From contig NZ_NMUL01000016.1 in NCBI RefSeq assembly GCF_002234595.1, forward strand, positions 1 to 64,000: a stretch of DNA of 64,000 nt. Reading direction: 5' to 3'. A program made the position numbers and the translations under genes. Origin of the DNA: Amycolatopsis vastitatis (GTDB lineage Bacteria; Actinomycetota; Actinomycetes; Mycobacteriales; Pseudonocardiaceae). Position 1 is the stretch's first letter. Each line of letters starts with the position of its first letter. This document shows positions 33,142-41,542 of this stretch, in pieces. The notes under the pieces are model-generated. The model did no database searches, was not told where the DNA came from, and saw nothing but the letters and a program-made list of their open reading frames with translations.

Positions 33142-34219
33142 GTCACTGCGCGTTCTCCTCGACGGCACCCCGCTCCTCGGCGCGCGCACCGGGATCGGCC
33201 GGTACACGGCCGCGCTGAGCGAAGAGCTGGTCTCGATCCCCGAAGTGGACACGCGCGCGGTGGCGTTCACACTGCGCGGCTGGCGGCGGCTGCGGCACGT
33301 GCTGCCGTACGGCGCGCAGGCCCGCGGGATACCGGTCGCGGCGCGGCTGCTGCGGATGGCGTGGGTGCGCTCGGACTTCCCGCCGGTGGAGCTGTTCGCC
33401 GGCCCGACCGACGTCGTGCACGGCACGAACTTCGTGCTGCCGGGCCGGTTCCGCGCCGCCGGCGTCGTGACGATCCACGACCTGGCCTTCTTCGACAATC
33501 CCGAGGAACTGGCGCCGAGCGACCGCGACCTGCCGCGGCTGGTGCTCCGCGGCGCGCACCGGGCGAACGTCATCTGCACGCCCACGGCCGCGGTGGCCGA
33601 CGCGGTGGCGACCCGGCTGGACGTCGACCGCGACAAGATCGTCGTGACGCCGCTGGGCGTGAACCCGGCGTGGTTCACCGCGCGCCCGCCGGACGACGAG
33701 CGGCGGGCGCGGCTGGGACTGCCGTCCCGCTACCTGCTGTTCGCCGGGGCGGCGGGGCCGCGGAAGGGCCTGGACTGGCTGGCCCGCGCCCACGAGGCCG
33801 CACCGGACCTGCCGGACCTGGTGTTCGCCGGACCGGGCCCGTTCCCCCGGGGGCCCCGGCGGTTCCAGACCGGTTATCTGTCCGATGTGGACCTGCGGAC
33901 GGTGGTGGCCGGGGCGTCGGCGCTGGTGCTGCCTTCGCGCGACGAGGGTTTCGGGCTGCCGGTGCTGGAAGCGATGGCCTCGGACGTCCCGGTGGTGTGC
34001 ACGGACATTCCCGCCCTGCGCGAGGTGGCGGGCGAGTGCGCGAGCCTGGTCCCGTACGGCGACGTGGACGGCCTGGCGGAGGCGCTGCGCACGGCGGTGA
34101 CGGACCCGCACGCGGTCTCGACGTCGGCGACCCGGCGCGCCCACGCGGCGAACTTCACCTGGCGCACGTGCGCCGAACTCACGGTCGGCGCCTACCGGCT
34201 CGCCTCCGGCCGCCACTGA
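33134..34219 (+). CDS. GT4-family glycosyltransferase
   Basis: 361 residues. RVLLDGTPLLGARTGIGRYT at the start, GAAGPRKGLDWL near 205 and EGFGLPVLEAMASDVPVV near 272. GTG at 33134 overlaps the end of the two-domain enzyme, indicating co-translation; start chosen by that overlap and the usual N-terminus. Acts with the GT2 and GT2-GT4 genes in one operon. Substrate unknown. Confidence 0.87.
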   Translation: MARSLRVLLDGTPLLGARTGIGRYTAALSEELVSIPEVDTRAVAFTLRGWRRLRHVLPYGAQARGIPVAARLLRMAWVRSDFPPVELFAGPTDVVHGTNFVLPGRFRAAGVVTIHDLAFFDNPEELAPSDRDLPRLVLRGAHRANVICTPTAAVADAVATRLDVDRDKIVVTPLGVNPAWFTARPPDDERRARLGLPSRYLLFAGAAGPRKGLDWLARAHEAAPDLPDLVFAGPGPFPRGPRRFQTGYLSDVDLRTVVAGASALVLPSRDEGFGLPVLEAMASDVPVVCTDIPALREVAGECASLVPYGDVDGLAEALRTAVTDPHAVSTSATRRAHAANFTWRTCAELTVGAYRLASGRH

Positions 34220-34232
34220 CCGCCGCTCCCCG

Positions 34233-34319
34233 AGCGCCCCAATGTGGCGTTGGTTGCGTTGGACGCACCCAATGTGGCGTTCGGTGCGTTGGACGCACCG
34301 AACGCCACATTGGGGCGCT
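34233..34319. repeat. Inverted repeat with two alternative left arms
   Basis: Perfect 22-bp arms at 34268-34289 and 34293-34314 around a 3-nt loop. A second left arm at 34233-34251 pairs perfectly over 19 bp with 34301-34319 in the same right arm, so two mutually exclusive hairpins are possible. It lies between convergent genes (glycosyltransferase and rmlD) and likely terminates both. Confidence 0.85.
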
Positions 34320-34330
34320 TGAGTCTGGGC

Positions 34331-35218
34331 CTATTCGGCGGCGAAGTAGGCGGCCAAAGCCTCGTCCCACGGGCGGAGCGGGGTCAGCCAGGCTTCGCGC
34401 CACGAGTTCGGCGACAGCACCGAGTACGCCGGGCGGGCGGCCGGGCGGGGGAACTCCGCCGTCGTGCACGGCTTGACCCGGGCCGGGTCCGCGCCGAGGT
34501 GGGTGAAGACGGCACGGGCGAAGCCGCACCAGCTCACCGCGCCCGCGTTCGTGCAGTGCAGGATCCGCCGCTCCGGGCCGTCCCCGGCGGCGACGCGGGA
34601 AGCCAGCTCCAGCAGGCCCGCGGCGAGGTCGGCGGTCCACGTAGGACCACCGACCTGATCGTCCACAACGGACACGGTTTCGCGAGTGGACTCCAGCTTC
34701 GCCATGGTCTTCACGAAGTTCGGCCCCGACTTGCCGTACAGCCACGAGGTCCGCACCACCCACGACGACGCGCCGGACCCCAGCACCGCGTCCTCGCCGG
34801 CCGCCTTCGTGCGGCCGTACGCCGAACGCGGCCCCAGCTCGTCGGACGGCTCGTACGGCGAAGATGCGTCACCGGGAAACACGTAGTCCGTGGACACGTG
34901 GATCAGCGGCACCCGCCGGGACGCGCACGCCGCCGCGAGCACGCGCGGCCCGTCGGCGTTGACCGCGAACGCGCGTTCCTCGTCGGTCTCCGCCGCGTCG
35001 ACCGCCGTGTACGCCGCCGCGTTGATCACCACCGGCGCCGAACCCGTTTCCCGCGCCCGGTCGGCCAGTGCGCCGACCGACGCCAGCACCTGCCCCGTCA
35101 TGGTGACGTCCAGTTCGGCCGAACCCGGAGCCACGACGTCCACCGACGGGGACGCCAGCGCGGCGATGTCCCGGCCGAGCTGCCCGGAACCCCCGGGCAC
35201 GAGCACCGTCAGCCGCAC
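34331..35218 (-). CDS. rmlD: dTDP-4-dehydrorhamnose reductase
   Basis: 295 residues, extended SDR. NAD(P)-binding VPGGSGQLGRD near residue 6, STDYVFPG near 112 and catalytic YGRTKAAGE near 134 (YxxxK). Makes dTDP-L-rhamnose, the donor used by WbbL. GTG at 35218 has GAGGAAG 5 bp upstream; that site overlaps the rmlB stop, so the two genes are coupled. Confidence 0.93.
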   Translation of the reverse strand: MRLTVLVPGGSGQLGRDIAALASPSVDVVAPGSAELDVTMTGQVLASVGALADRARETGSAPVVINAAAYTAVDAAETDEERAFAVNADGPRVLAAACASRRVPLIHVSTDYVFPGDASSPYEPSDELGPRSAYGRTKAAGEDAVLGSGASSWVVRTSWLYGKSGPNFVKTMAKLESTRETVSVVDDQVGGPTWTADLAAGLLELASRVAAGDGPERRILHCTNAGAVSWCGFARAVFTHLGADPARVKPCTTAEFPRPAARPAYSVLSPNSWREAWLTPLRPWDEALAAYFAAE

Positions 35219-35229
35219 AGGCACTTCCT

Positions 35230-36219
35230 CTACTTCTTGAGCGCGGCCCGCCCGGCCAGGGGTTCCCACCACGCGCGATTGTCCGTGTACCAGGCCACTG
35301 TCGCGGCCAGACCGTCCTCGAAGGACACGCGCGGAGCGTACCCCAGCTCCTCGCTGATCTTGGTGATATCCACCGAGTACCGGCGGTCGTGGCCCTTGCG
35401 GTCCTCGACCGGCTCGACGCTGTCCCAGCCCGCGCCGACCGCCTCGAGCAGCTTCTCCGTCAACGAACGGTTGGTCAGCTCGGTGCCGCCGCCGATGTTG
35501 TAGATCTCGCCGGGGCGGCCCGACTCGGCGACCAGCTGGATGCCGTGGCAGTGGTCGTCCACGTGCAGCCAGTCACGGACGTTGAGCCCGTCGCCGTAGA
35601 GCGGCACCTTCCGCCCGTCGAGCAGGTTGGTGACGAACAGCGGGATGACCTTTTCCGGGAACTGGTACGGACCGTAGTTGTTGGAGCACCGCGTGATGCA
35701 CACCGGCAGCCCGTGGGTGCGGAAGAACGAGCGCGCCACCAGGTCGGACGACGCCTTCGACGCCGAGTACGGCGAGTTCGGCTCCAGCACGTGGTCTTCC
35801 GTCCACGATCCGTGCTCGATCGAGCCGTACACCTCGTCGGTGGACACGTGCACGAACTTGCCGACCCCCGCCTCGTGCGCCGCCTGCAGCAGGTTCTGCG
35901 TGCCGAGGACGTTCGTCAGCACGAAGTCGGCGGCGCCGAGGATCGAACGGTCCACATGCGACTCGGCGGCGAAGTGCACGACCAGGTCCACGCCGCGCAT
36001 CACGTCGGCGACCAGCGCGGTGTCGCAGATGTCGCCGCGGACGAACTTCAGCCGCGGGTCGGCGGCGACCGGCGCCAGGTTGGCTTCGTTGCCCGCGTAG
36101 GTGAGTTTGTCCAGCACGACCACCTCGGCGTCGTCCAGCGCCGGGTACGCGCCGGTCAGCACCTGCCGGACGTAGTGCGACCCGATGAAGCCCGCACCAC
36201 CGGTGACCAGCACCCGCAT
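35230..36219 (-). CDS. rmlB: dTDP-glucose 4,6-dehydratase
   Basis: 329 residues, extended SDR. VTGGAGFIGSHYV at the N-terminus, STDEVYGSIEHG near 122 (with Thr-Asp-Glu catalytic residues) and YSASKASSD near 149 (YxxxK). First dehydration step to dTDP-rhamnose. ATG at 36219. It precedes rmlD by 11 bp; an in-frame start six codons upstream has no ribosome site. RmlA and RmlC are not in the window. Confidence 0.94.
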   Translation of the reverse strand: MRVLVTGGAGFIGSHYVRQVLTGAYPALDDAEVVVLDKLTYAGNEANLAPVAADPRLKFVRGDICDTALVADVMRGVDLVVHFAAESHVDRSILGAADFVLTNVLGTQNLLQAAHEAGVGKFVHVSTDEVYGSIEHGSWTEDHVLEPNSPYSASKASSDLVARSFFRTHGLPVCITRCSNNYGPYQFPEKVIPLFVTNLLDGRKVPLYGDGLNVRDWLHVDDHCHGIQLVAESGRPGEIYNIGGGTELTNRSLTEKLLEAVGAGWDSVEPVEDRKGHDRRYSVDITKISEELGYAPRVSFEDGLAATVAWYTDNRAWWEPLAGRAALKK

Positions 36220-36357
36220 AATCCCGCCTTTCCTCACGCCCCGGGCGGGGCCGTTCGCCCCCCAGCCTACGGAGGTCCCACACCAGTCTCAGTAGAGTCA
36301 TGGTGGACGCACGTGGGTGTGCTGGGGGAAGCACCGGGTTCACAGGGGAGGAAGCGC

Positions 36358-37899
36358 GTGACCGAAGAGGCTGCGCCGACCGTCCCGGCGCGCCGCAGGC
36401 AGGACACCGGCCACGGCGGCGCGACCTTCGCGCGCCGCAGCGGCAAGATCCTGGTTTCCGCGCTGTCGGTCGCCATCCTGGCCGTGACCTGGTACGGCTG
36501 GAACTTCATCGGCGACCCGAACACCGGGCTCACCACGACGAACGTCTTCGCCGACACCGAGGCGCACGCGAAACCGCTCGACGGCGCGATCGACATCCTC
36601 CTGGTGGGCCAGGACAGCCGCACCGACGCGCAGGGCAACCCGCTGCCCCGCGAAGTGCTGGACATGCTGCACGCCGGCGTCTCCGACGGCGAGCTGAACA
36701 CCGACACGATGATCCTCGTGCACATCCCCCAGAACGGGAAGCACGCGATCGCGATCTCGTTCCCCCGCGACTCCTGGGTGGAGCTGACCGGCGGCTTCGG
36801 CAAGCACAAGCTCAACAGCGCGTTCGTCTACGCGTACACGGACACTTACCGGGCGTTGCAACGCCAGGGCATGACCGACCTGAAGGAGGCCGACGCGCAG
36901 GCGAAGGTCGCCGGGCGGAAGAACCTGATCGCCACGCTCGAGAAGTTCATCGGCAAGCCGGGCATGATCGACCGCTACGCCGAGGTCAACCTGGCGAGCT
37001 TCTACGAGATCACCAAGTCGATCGGCGGCGTCGAGGTCTGTCTCAAGGGGCCGGTCAAGGAGACGAAGTCCGGTGTCGACCTGCCGGGCGGGCGCCAGAC
37101 GATCGAAGGCGTGCAGGCGCTCGCGTTCGTCCGCCAGCGCTACGGCCTGCCCAACTACGACCTCGACCGGATCGCCCGGCAGCAGGCGTTCCTCTCCGGC
37201 CTGGCCCGCAAGGTGCTCTCGACCGACGTGCTCACCAGCCCGGTGAAGATCGCCGACCTCGTGTCGGCCGTGAAGAAGTCCGTCGTGCTGTCCCAGGGCT
37301 GGGACCTGACGGAGTTCGCCGAGCAGATGCGCGGGCTGACCGGCGGCAACATCGAGTTCCACACCATCCCCACCCTCGGCAACGCGAACATCGGCGGCGC
37401 CGACGTGCTGCGCGTCGACCCGGCCCAGGTGGCGGCGGAGGTGGCGCGGCTGACGTCGGACGGTGACACCCCAGCGTCGGCGCCGTCGACCCCCGCCCAG
37501 CTGCCCGGCGCGAAGGCCGTCACGATCGAGCTGTTCGACGGCTCGGGCTCGTCGACGCTGGCCGGCCAGACGCACACGATGCTGCAGGGCAAGGGCTTCA
37601 CGCTGGCCGCCGACCAGCGGCTGAGCACCCGCAACACCACCGTGGTCCGCTACAACCCGGCCGACGGCACCGCGCTGGACCTGGTCAAGCAGGCCCTGGG
37701 CACCACGGTCCAGGCCGAGCCGGACCGGGACGTGACCGCCGGGCACGTGCGCGTCCTGCTGGGCAAGGACTTCCGGAGCTCGGCCGCCGGGCCGGGTGGC
37801 GCGCCGACGTCCACGGCCGCGAAACCGTCTTCGCCGCCCGCGGCCACCGCCCCCGCCGCGCCGCCGATCACGGCGGGCGACGTGCCCTGCGTCAACTAG
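36358..37899 (+). CDS. LytR-CpsA-Psr (LCP) family glycopolymer ligase with LytR_C domain
   Basis: 513 residues. Cytoplasmic Arg-rich N-terminus, one transmembrane helix about 32-51, LCP domain from about 75 (DILLVGQDSRTD, SFPRDSWVEL, FVRQRYGLPNYDLDRIARQQ) and a LytR_C-like domain about 380-465, then a Pro/Thr/Ala-rich tail ending VPCVN. LCP proteins attach arabinogalactan (via the linker made by the neighbouring genes) to peptidoglycan. GTG at 36358 follows GGGAGGAAGCGC. Confidence 0.92.
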   Translation: MTEEAAPTVPARRRQDTGHGGATFARRSGKILVSALSVAILAVTWYGWNFIGDPNTGLTTTNVFADTEAHAKPLDGAIDILLVGQDSRTDAQGNPLPREVLDMLHAGVSDGELNTDTMILVHIPQNGKHAIAISFPRDSWVELTGGFGKHKLNSAFVYAYTDTYRALQRQGMTDLKEADAQAKVAGRKNLIATLEKFIGKPGMIDRYAEVNLASFYEITKSIGGVEVCLKGPVKETKSGVDLPGGRQTIEGVQALAFVRQRYGLPNYDLDRIARQQAFLSGLARKVLSTDVLTSPVKIADLVSAVKKSVVLSQGWDLTEFAEQMRGLTGGNIEFHTIPTLGNANIGGADVLRVDPAQVAAEVARLTSDGDTPASAPSTPAQLPGAKAVTIELFDGSGSSTLAGQTHTMLQGKGFTLAADQRLSTRNTTVVRYNPADGTALDLVKQALGTTVQAEPDRDVTAGHVRVLLGKDFRSSAAGPGGAPTSTAAKPSSPPAATAPAAPPITAGDVPCVN

Positions 37900-37936
37900 A
37901 CTGCGTACGCAGGGTGGTCGGGGGAGGTAAACCAGC

Positions 37937-39202
37937 GTGGAAGACGAGCAGGAAGAGCCGGAGGCGGCCACCGAGACGGTGACGCAGAGCGACGATCCCG
38001 AGGGGAAGCCGTCGCCGATTCCGCACGTGCCTTATTCACGGACGCGGCGCGCCGGCCGGGTGACCCGCCGGATCGCGGCCGGCCTGGTGTCCCTGCTCGC
38101 GCTCGGCGCCAGCGGCTACGCCTACGTCACCAAGGACCAGCTGCAGAGCACCGTCCCGACGACCGACGCGCTCACGCCGCGGGCCGGCGAGCCCGCGCCG
38201 CCGCCCGCGGACGACGGCGCGGACGACATCCTGCTCGTCGGCAGCGACGCGCGGACGGACGCGCAGGGCAACCCGCTGCCGGCGAAGATGCTGCGGCAGC
38301 TGCGCACCGAGGCCAACAACGGCGCGGTGAACACGGACACGGTGATGCTGCTGCGGGTGCCGAAGAACGGCGGCAAGCCGTCGGCGGTCTCGATCCCGCG
38401 CGACACGTGGACGGCCATTCCCGGCCGGGGCCAGGCGAAGATCAACTCGGCGTACGGCATCGCGAAGGCGCACTTCGCGCAGGCGTTGCGCGGGCAGGGC
38501 GAGCGCGACCAGGCGAAGATCGAGCGCGACTCCGACACCGAGGGCCGCCGCGTCCTGGTGCAGGCGGTGCAGGACCTGACGCAGGTGCGGATCGACCACT
38601 ACGCCGAGATCAACCTGCTGGGCTTCTACCTGCTGACCGAGGCGCTCGGCGGGGTCAGGGTGTGCCTGAACCACGCGACCGAGGACAAGGACTCGGGGGC
38701 GAACTTCCGCCGCGGCGAGCAGACGGTGTCCGGCGGCGAAGCGCTGTCGTTCGTCCGGCAGCGCAAGAACCTGCCGCGCGGCGACCTGGACCGGATCGTG
38801 CGGCAGCAGGCGTTCCTGTCCTCGGCGCTGCACCAGGTCCTCTCGGCGGGCACGCTGGCCAGCCCCGGCACGCTCGGCGGCCTGATGGACGCGGTGCACC
38901 GGTCGCTGACCGTGGACCCGGGCCTCGACCTGCTGCAGTTCGCGCAGCAGGCGAAGGGTCTCGCTTCAGGTGACCTGGCGTTCGCGACGATCCCGGTGAT
39001 CACCGCCAACGGCCGCAGCGAGGACGGCCAGAGCATCGTGCAGATCGATCCGAAGGCGGTCCGCGAGTTCGTGGCGGGCCTGGCGGGACGCACGGCCTCG
39101 GCGGCGGCCGGTGCCCCGGGCGGCGGCGGGTCGGGCAGCGGCGCCGCCCCCGAAGCGGCGCCGCTGCTCCAGGACTCCCCCGGAGTCCCCTGCGTCAACT
39201 GA
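37937..39202 (+). CDS. LCP-family glycopolymer ligase, second copy
   Basis: 421 residues. Acidic N-terminus, transmembrane helix about 46-64, LCP domain from about 92 (DDILLVGSDARTD, SIPRDTWTAIPG, FVRQRKNLPRGDLDRIVRQQ). It lacks LytR_C but ends VPCVN like its neighbour, so the terminal Cys may be functional. GTG at 37937 after GGGGAGG. 37 bp downstream of the first LCP gene; probably co-transcribed. Its stop overlaps the opposite NmrA-like gene by 8 bp. Confidence 0.91.
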   Translation: MEDEQEEPEAATETVTQSDDPEGKPSPIPHVPYSRTRRAGRVTRRIAAGLVSLLALGASGYAYVTKDQLQSTVPTTDALTPRAGEPAPPPADDGADDILLVGSDARTDAQGNPLPAKMLRQLRTEANNGAVNTDTVMLLRVPKNGGKPSAVSIPRDTWTAIPGRGQAKINSAYGIAKAHFAQALRGQGERDQAKIERDSDTEGRRVLVQAVQDLTQVRIDHYAEINLLGFYLLTEALGGVRVCLNHATEDKDSGANFRRGEQTVSGGEALSFVRQRKNLPRGDLDRIVRQQAFLSSALHQVLSAGTLASPGTLGGLMDAVHRSLTVDPGLDLLQFAQQAKGLASGDLAFATIPVITANGRSEDGQSIVQIDPKAVREFVAGLAGRTASAAAGAPGGGGSGSGAAPEAAPLLQDSPGVPCVN

Positions 39203-40031
39203 AGTCGGCGCGGTGGTCCTCCGCCCACTGCCGGAAGGTCCGCGGCGCGTTCCCCGTCACCTCGCGCACCAGGTCCGTCACCAGCGACGGCTCCCGCAAC
39301 GTGCGCGCCCAGGCCCCGAGGACCGACGCCGGCACGTCCGACGGCCAGCCCAGCGCCAGCATGCGCTCGATCGCCTGCTCCTTCGTCAGTTCTTCGACCC
39401 GCAACGGCCGGCCGAGGACGTCGGCGAGCACCTCGGCCTGTTCGCGGAACGAGATCGGCTCCGGGCCCGTCAGCGCGAGCGACTCCCCGTCGTGGGAGCC
39501 GTCGATCAGGATCCGGGCCGCGACGTCGGCGATGTCCCGCTCGTGGATCGCCCCGATCCGCGAGTCCGGGTACGCCGTGCGGACCACTCCTTCCGCGATG
39601 TCCGCGCGCCAGCCCAGCGTGTTCGTCGCGAAGGCGCCCGGGTTCAACGCCGTCGAAGCGAACGACGCCGCGGCCAAGGCCTGCTCGACCGCGCGGTGCA
39701 GCCCCGCGATCCGGCTCTGCGCGGAATCCGGTTCGAGCGTCGCGGCCGACGACAGCAGCACGACGTGCCGCACGCCGGCCGCTTCGGCCGCCTTCACGAA
39801 CCCTTCGATCCCTTGCGGCCGCGTGTACAGGAAGGCCGCGGAGACGCCGTCGAGCGCGGCGTCCAGCGTCGAGGCGTCCTCCAGGTCCGCGCTCACCTTC
39901 GCGACGCCGTCCGGCACGTCGAGCTTCGCGGCGTCACGGCTCGACGCACGGACGTCCTGACCTGCGGCGACGAGCGCGTCGACCACCGCGCGCCCGACGT
40001 GTCCGGTGGCCCCGGTGACAAGAATGGTCAT
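39195..40031 (-). CDS. NmrA-like NAD(P)-binding reductase
   Basis: 278 residues. N-terminal Rossmann motif LVTGATGHVGRAV, LLSSAA near 90, then a substrate region and a C-terminal QAIERMLALGWP segment. No catalytic YxxxK, so it belongs to the atypical SDR NmrA/HSCARG group (regulatory or quinone-reductase-like). It has a strong palindrome 22 bp before its ATG. A related gene lies at 60389-61243. Confidence 0.85.
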   Translation of the reverse strand: MTILVTGATGHVGRAVVDALVAAGQDVRASSRDAAKLDVPDGVAKVSADLEDASTLDAALDGVSAAFLYTRPQGIEGFVKAAEAAGVRHVVLLSSAATLEPDSAQSRIAGLHRAVEQALAAASFASTALNPGAFATNTLGWRADIAEGVVRTAYPDSRIGAIHERDIADVAARILIDGSHDGESLALTGPEPISFREQAEVLADVLGRPLRVEELTKEQAIERMLALGWPSDVPASVLGAWARTLREPSLVTDLVREVTGNAPRTFRQWAEDHRADFS

Positions 40032-40052
40032 GCTGTTCCCCAGCTTCCGAGA

Positions 40053-40077
40053 TACGTTTGCTTTCAAAGCAAACGTA
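40053..40077. promoter_or_regulatory. Perfect 12-bp inverted repeat operator
   Basis: TACGTTTGCTTT at 40053-40064 and its exact complement at 40066-40077 with a single central base. It lies 22-46 bp upstream of the NmrA-like start, in the 5'-UTR or promoter, and 63 bp before the TIGR03089 start. The perfect symmetry suggests a dimeric repressor; none is encoded next to it. Confidence 0.72.
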
Positions 40078-40139
40078 CTGGGGGCGATCATGCGGTGTCA
40101 ACCGGCGAAGCCCGTGGTCCGCGCCTTAGCCTTGTCCGC

Positions 40140-40850
40140 ATGAGCCTGACCGACGAGCTGCTGCGGCCGCTGCTGGCCTCGCCCGCCAAACCGTTGATCA
40201 CCCACTACGACGACCAGCTGGGCAGCCGCGTCGAGCTGTCCGTGGCGACGACCGCCAACTGGGCGGCCAAGACGGCCAACTGGCTGACCGAGGAGTTCGA
40301 CGTCGAACCGGGCGACGCCGTGGCCGTGCAGCTCCCGGCGCACTGGCAGACCGTCGGCGTCCTGCTCGGGGCCTGGTGGTGCGGGGCACGCGTGGTGACC
40401 GAGGGCGCCGGTGCGCGGCTGGCGTTCGTCGGGCCGGACGACCCGGAGCCGACCGGCGCGGCGGCGACCGCCGTCGTGACGCTGGACCCGATGGGCCGCG
40501 GGCTGGCCGAGCCGCCGGGCGGCGGCGCGTTCGACTACCTGACGGAGTCACGGGCCTCGGGCGACCAGTTCAGCCCGCTCTTCCGGATCCCCGGCGGGAC
40601 GGCCGCGCTCTTCGAGTCCACTGTGGACGAGATGCTGGCCGAAGCCAGGGCGCGCGCGGCGAAGCTGGGCCTCACCGCGGACGACCGCGTGCTGTCCACA
40701 CGGGACTGGACCGGTCCCGACGGCATCCTCGACGGCCTGCTCGTCCCCCTGGCCGCGGGCGCCCACCTGGTCCACGTGAGCAACGCGGACCCGGCGAAGC
40801 TGGCCGCCCGCCGCGACGCCGAACGCACCACGGCGGACCTCCCGGCATAA
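40140..40850 (+). CDS. TIGR03089 family protein
   Basis: 236 residues, no known activity. AMP-binding-like N-terminal half (SVATTANWAAKTANWL, DAVAVQLPAHWQT) without the catalytic P-loop of adenylating enzymes. ATG at 40140. In mycobacteria the homologue follows the LCP gene, as here (from memory Rv3268). Function unknown; conserved context suggests an envelope role. Confidence 0.85.
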   Translation: MSLTDELLRPLLASPAKPLITHYDDQLGSRVELSVATTANWAAKTANWLTEEFDVEPGDAVAVQLPAHWQTVGVLLGAWWCGARVVTEGAGARLAFVGPDDPEPTGAAATAVVTLDPMGRGLAEPPGGGAFDYLTESRASGDQFSPLFRIPGGTAALFESTVDEMLAEARARAAKLGLTADDRVLSTRDWTGPDGILDGLLVPLAAGAHLVHVSNADPAKLAARRDAERTTADLPA

Positions 40851-40863
40851 GCACCTGCCGCGG

Positions 40864-40909
40864 GTCGTGAGTGAGAAACAGGGTTCTAACCCTGTTTCTC
40901 ACTCACGAC
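40864..40909. terminator. Long perfect hairpin between convergent genes
   Basis: 22-bp perfect arms, 40864-40885 (ends AACAGGGTT) and 40888-40909, with only a 2-bp centre, so a very long cruciform-capable hairpin. It lies 14 bp after the TIGR03089 stop and 6 bp before the end of the DoxX gene, and so serves both. Confidence 0.85.
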
Positions 40910-40914
40910 GAGGG

Positions 40915-41355
40915 TCAGGCGTTCTGGAGTTCGCCCGCCTCGACGTCGCGGCGGGCGCGCCTGCGGCCCCACAGCAGGTGGTCGAGCGAGAGCCGGCCGC
41001 CGTTGAAGCCGAGGGCGAGGCCGGCGAGCGCGAGCACCAGGACCAGCTCGTAGCCGCCCTGGCCGGTCAGGCCGTTGTCGATGTGCACCGAGAGCAGCGC
41101 GCCGACCGAGATCACGACGTAGCCGAGGCCGACGAGCGGCAGCAGGAAGCCGACGATGAACGCGATGGAGCCGAGGATTTCGACGGTCATCGCGAAGACC
41201 GCGGCGGCCGTGGGCAGCGGGATGCCCGTCATTTCGAAGAACTTCGCCGTGCCGTTGATGCCGTTGTTCCACTTCTGGAGCCCGTGCGCGAGGAAGACGA
41301 CCGCGACGCCGATCCTCCCCAGCAACAGGGCCACGTCCTTGAATCGTCCGAACAT
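40915..41355 (-). CDS. DoxX-family membrane protein
   Basis: 146 residues, four predicted transmembrane helices (LLLGRIGVAVVFLAHGLQKW; AAVFAMTVEILGSIAFIVGF; VISVGALLSVHI; LVLVLALAGLALGF). GxxVxFLAHGxxK at the first helix is typical of DoxX/DoxD proteins, linked to thiol or oxidative stress functions. Ends with an Arg-rich cytoplasmic tail. Single gene. Confidence 0.88.
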   Translation of the reverse strand: MFGRFKDVALLLGRIGVAVVFLAHGLQKWNNGINGTAKFFEMTGIPLPTAAAVFAMTVEILGSIAFIVGFLLPLVGLGYVVISVGALLSVHIDNGLTGQGGYELVLVLALAGLALGFNGGRLSLDHLLWGRRRARRDVEAGELQNA

Positions 41356-41477
41356 CCGGTTTCAGCTCCCCGGTAGGTGAAATTTCAACTGACCCGACCC
41401 AAAGTAGGGCACCGGGCACCCACACCCGAAGCTCCGGAGGGTGATCGACAGGAAACCGACAGGGAGCAAAAACCGGT

Positions 41478-41505
41478 TTCACGGCCCCTCTGCGGACGCT
41501 ATCTT
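41478..41505 (+). promoter_or_regulatory. Probable promoter of the ribosomal protection gene
   Basis: TTCACG (41478-41483), 16-bp spacer, TATCTT (41500-41505), preceded by an A-rich stretch (GCAAAAACCGG, 41466-41476). Start would be near 41512, giving a leader of about 90 nt. An A/T-rich block before the -35 recalls WhiB7-type promoters, but this is a guess. Confidence 0.4.
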
Positions 41506-41542
41506 CGCCCTGACCTGCGTCCACGACCGTGAGGAGTCCCCG

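Noticed and set aside
30604..33678. Antisense open frame of 1024 residues opposite the glycosyltransferase fusion
   Set aside because: The sense frame has complete GT2 and GT4 motifs; the antisense product is low complexity and starts inside another gene.
37901..37912. CTGCGTACGCAG palindrome between the LCP genes
   Set aside because: Only 12 bp, directly after a stop codon, in a likely operon; no independent reason to call it an operator or terminator.
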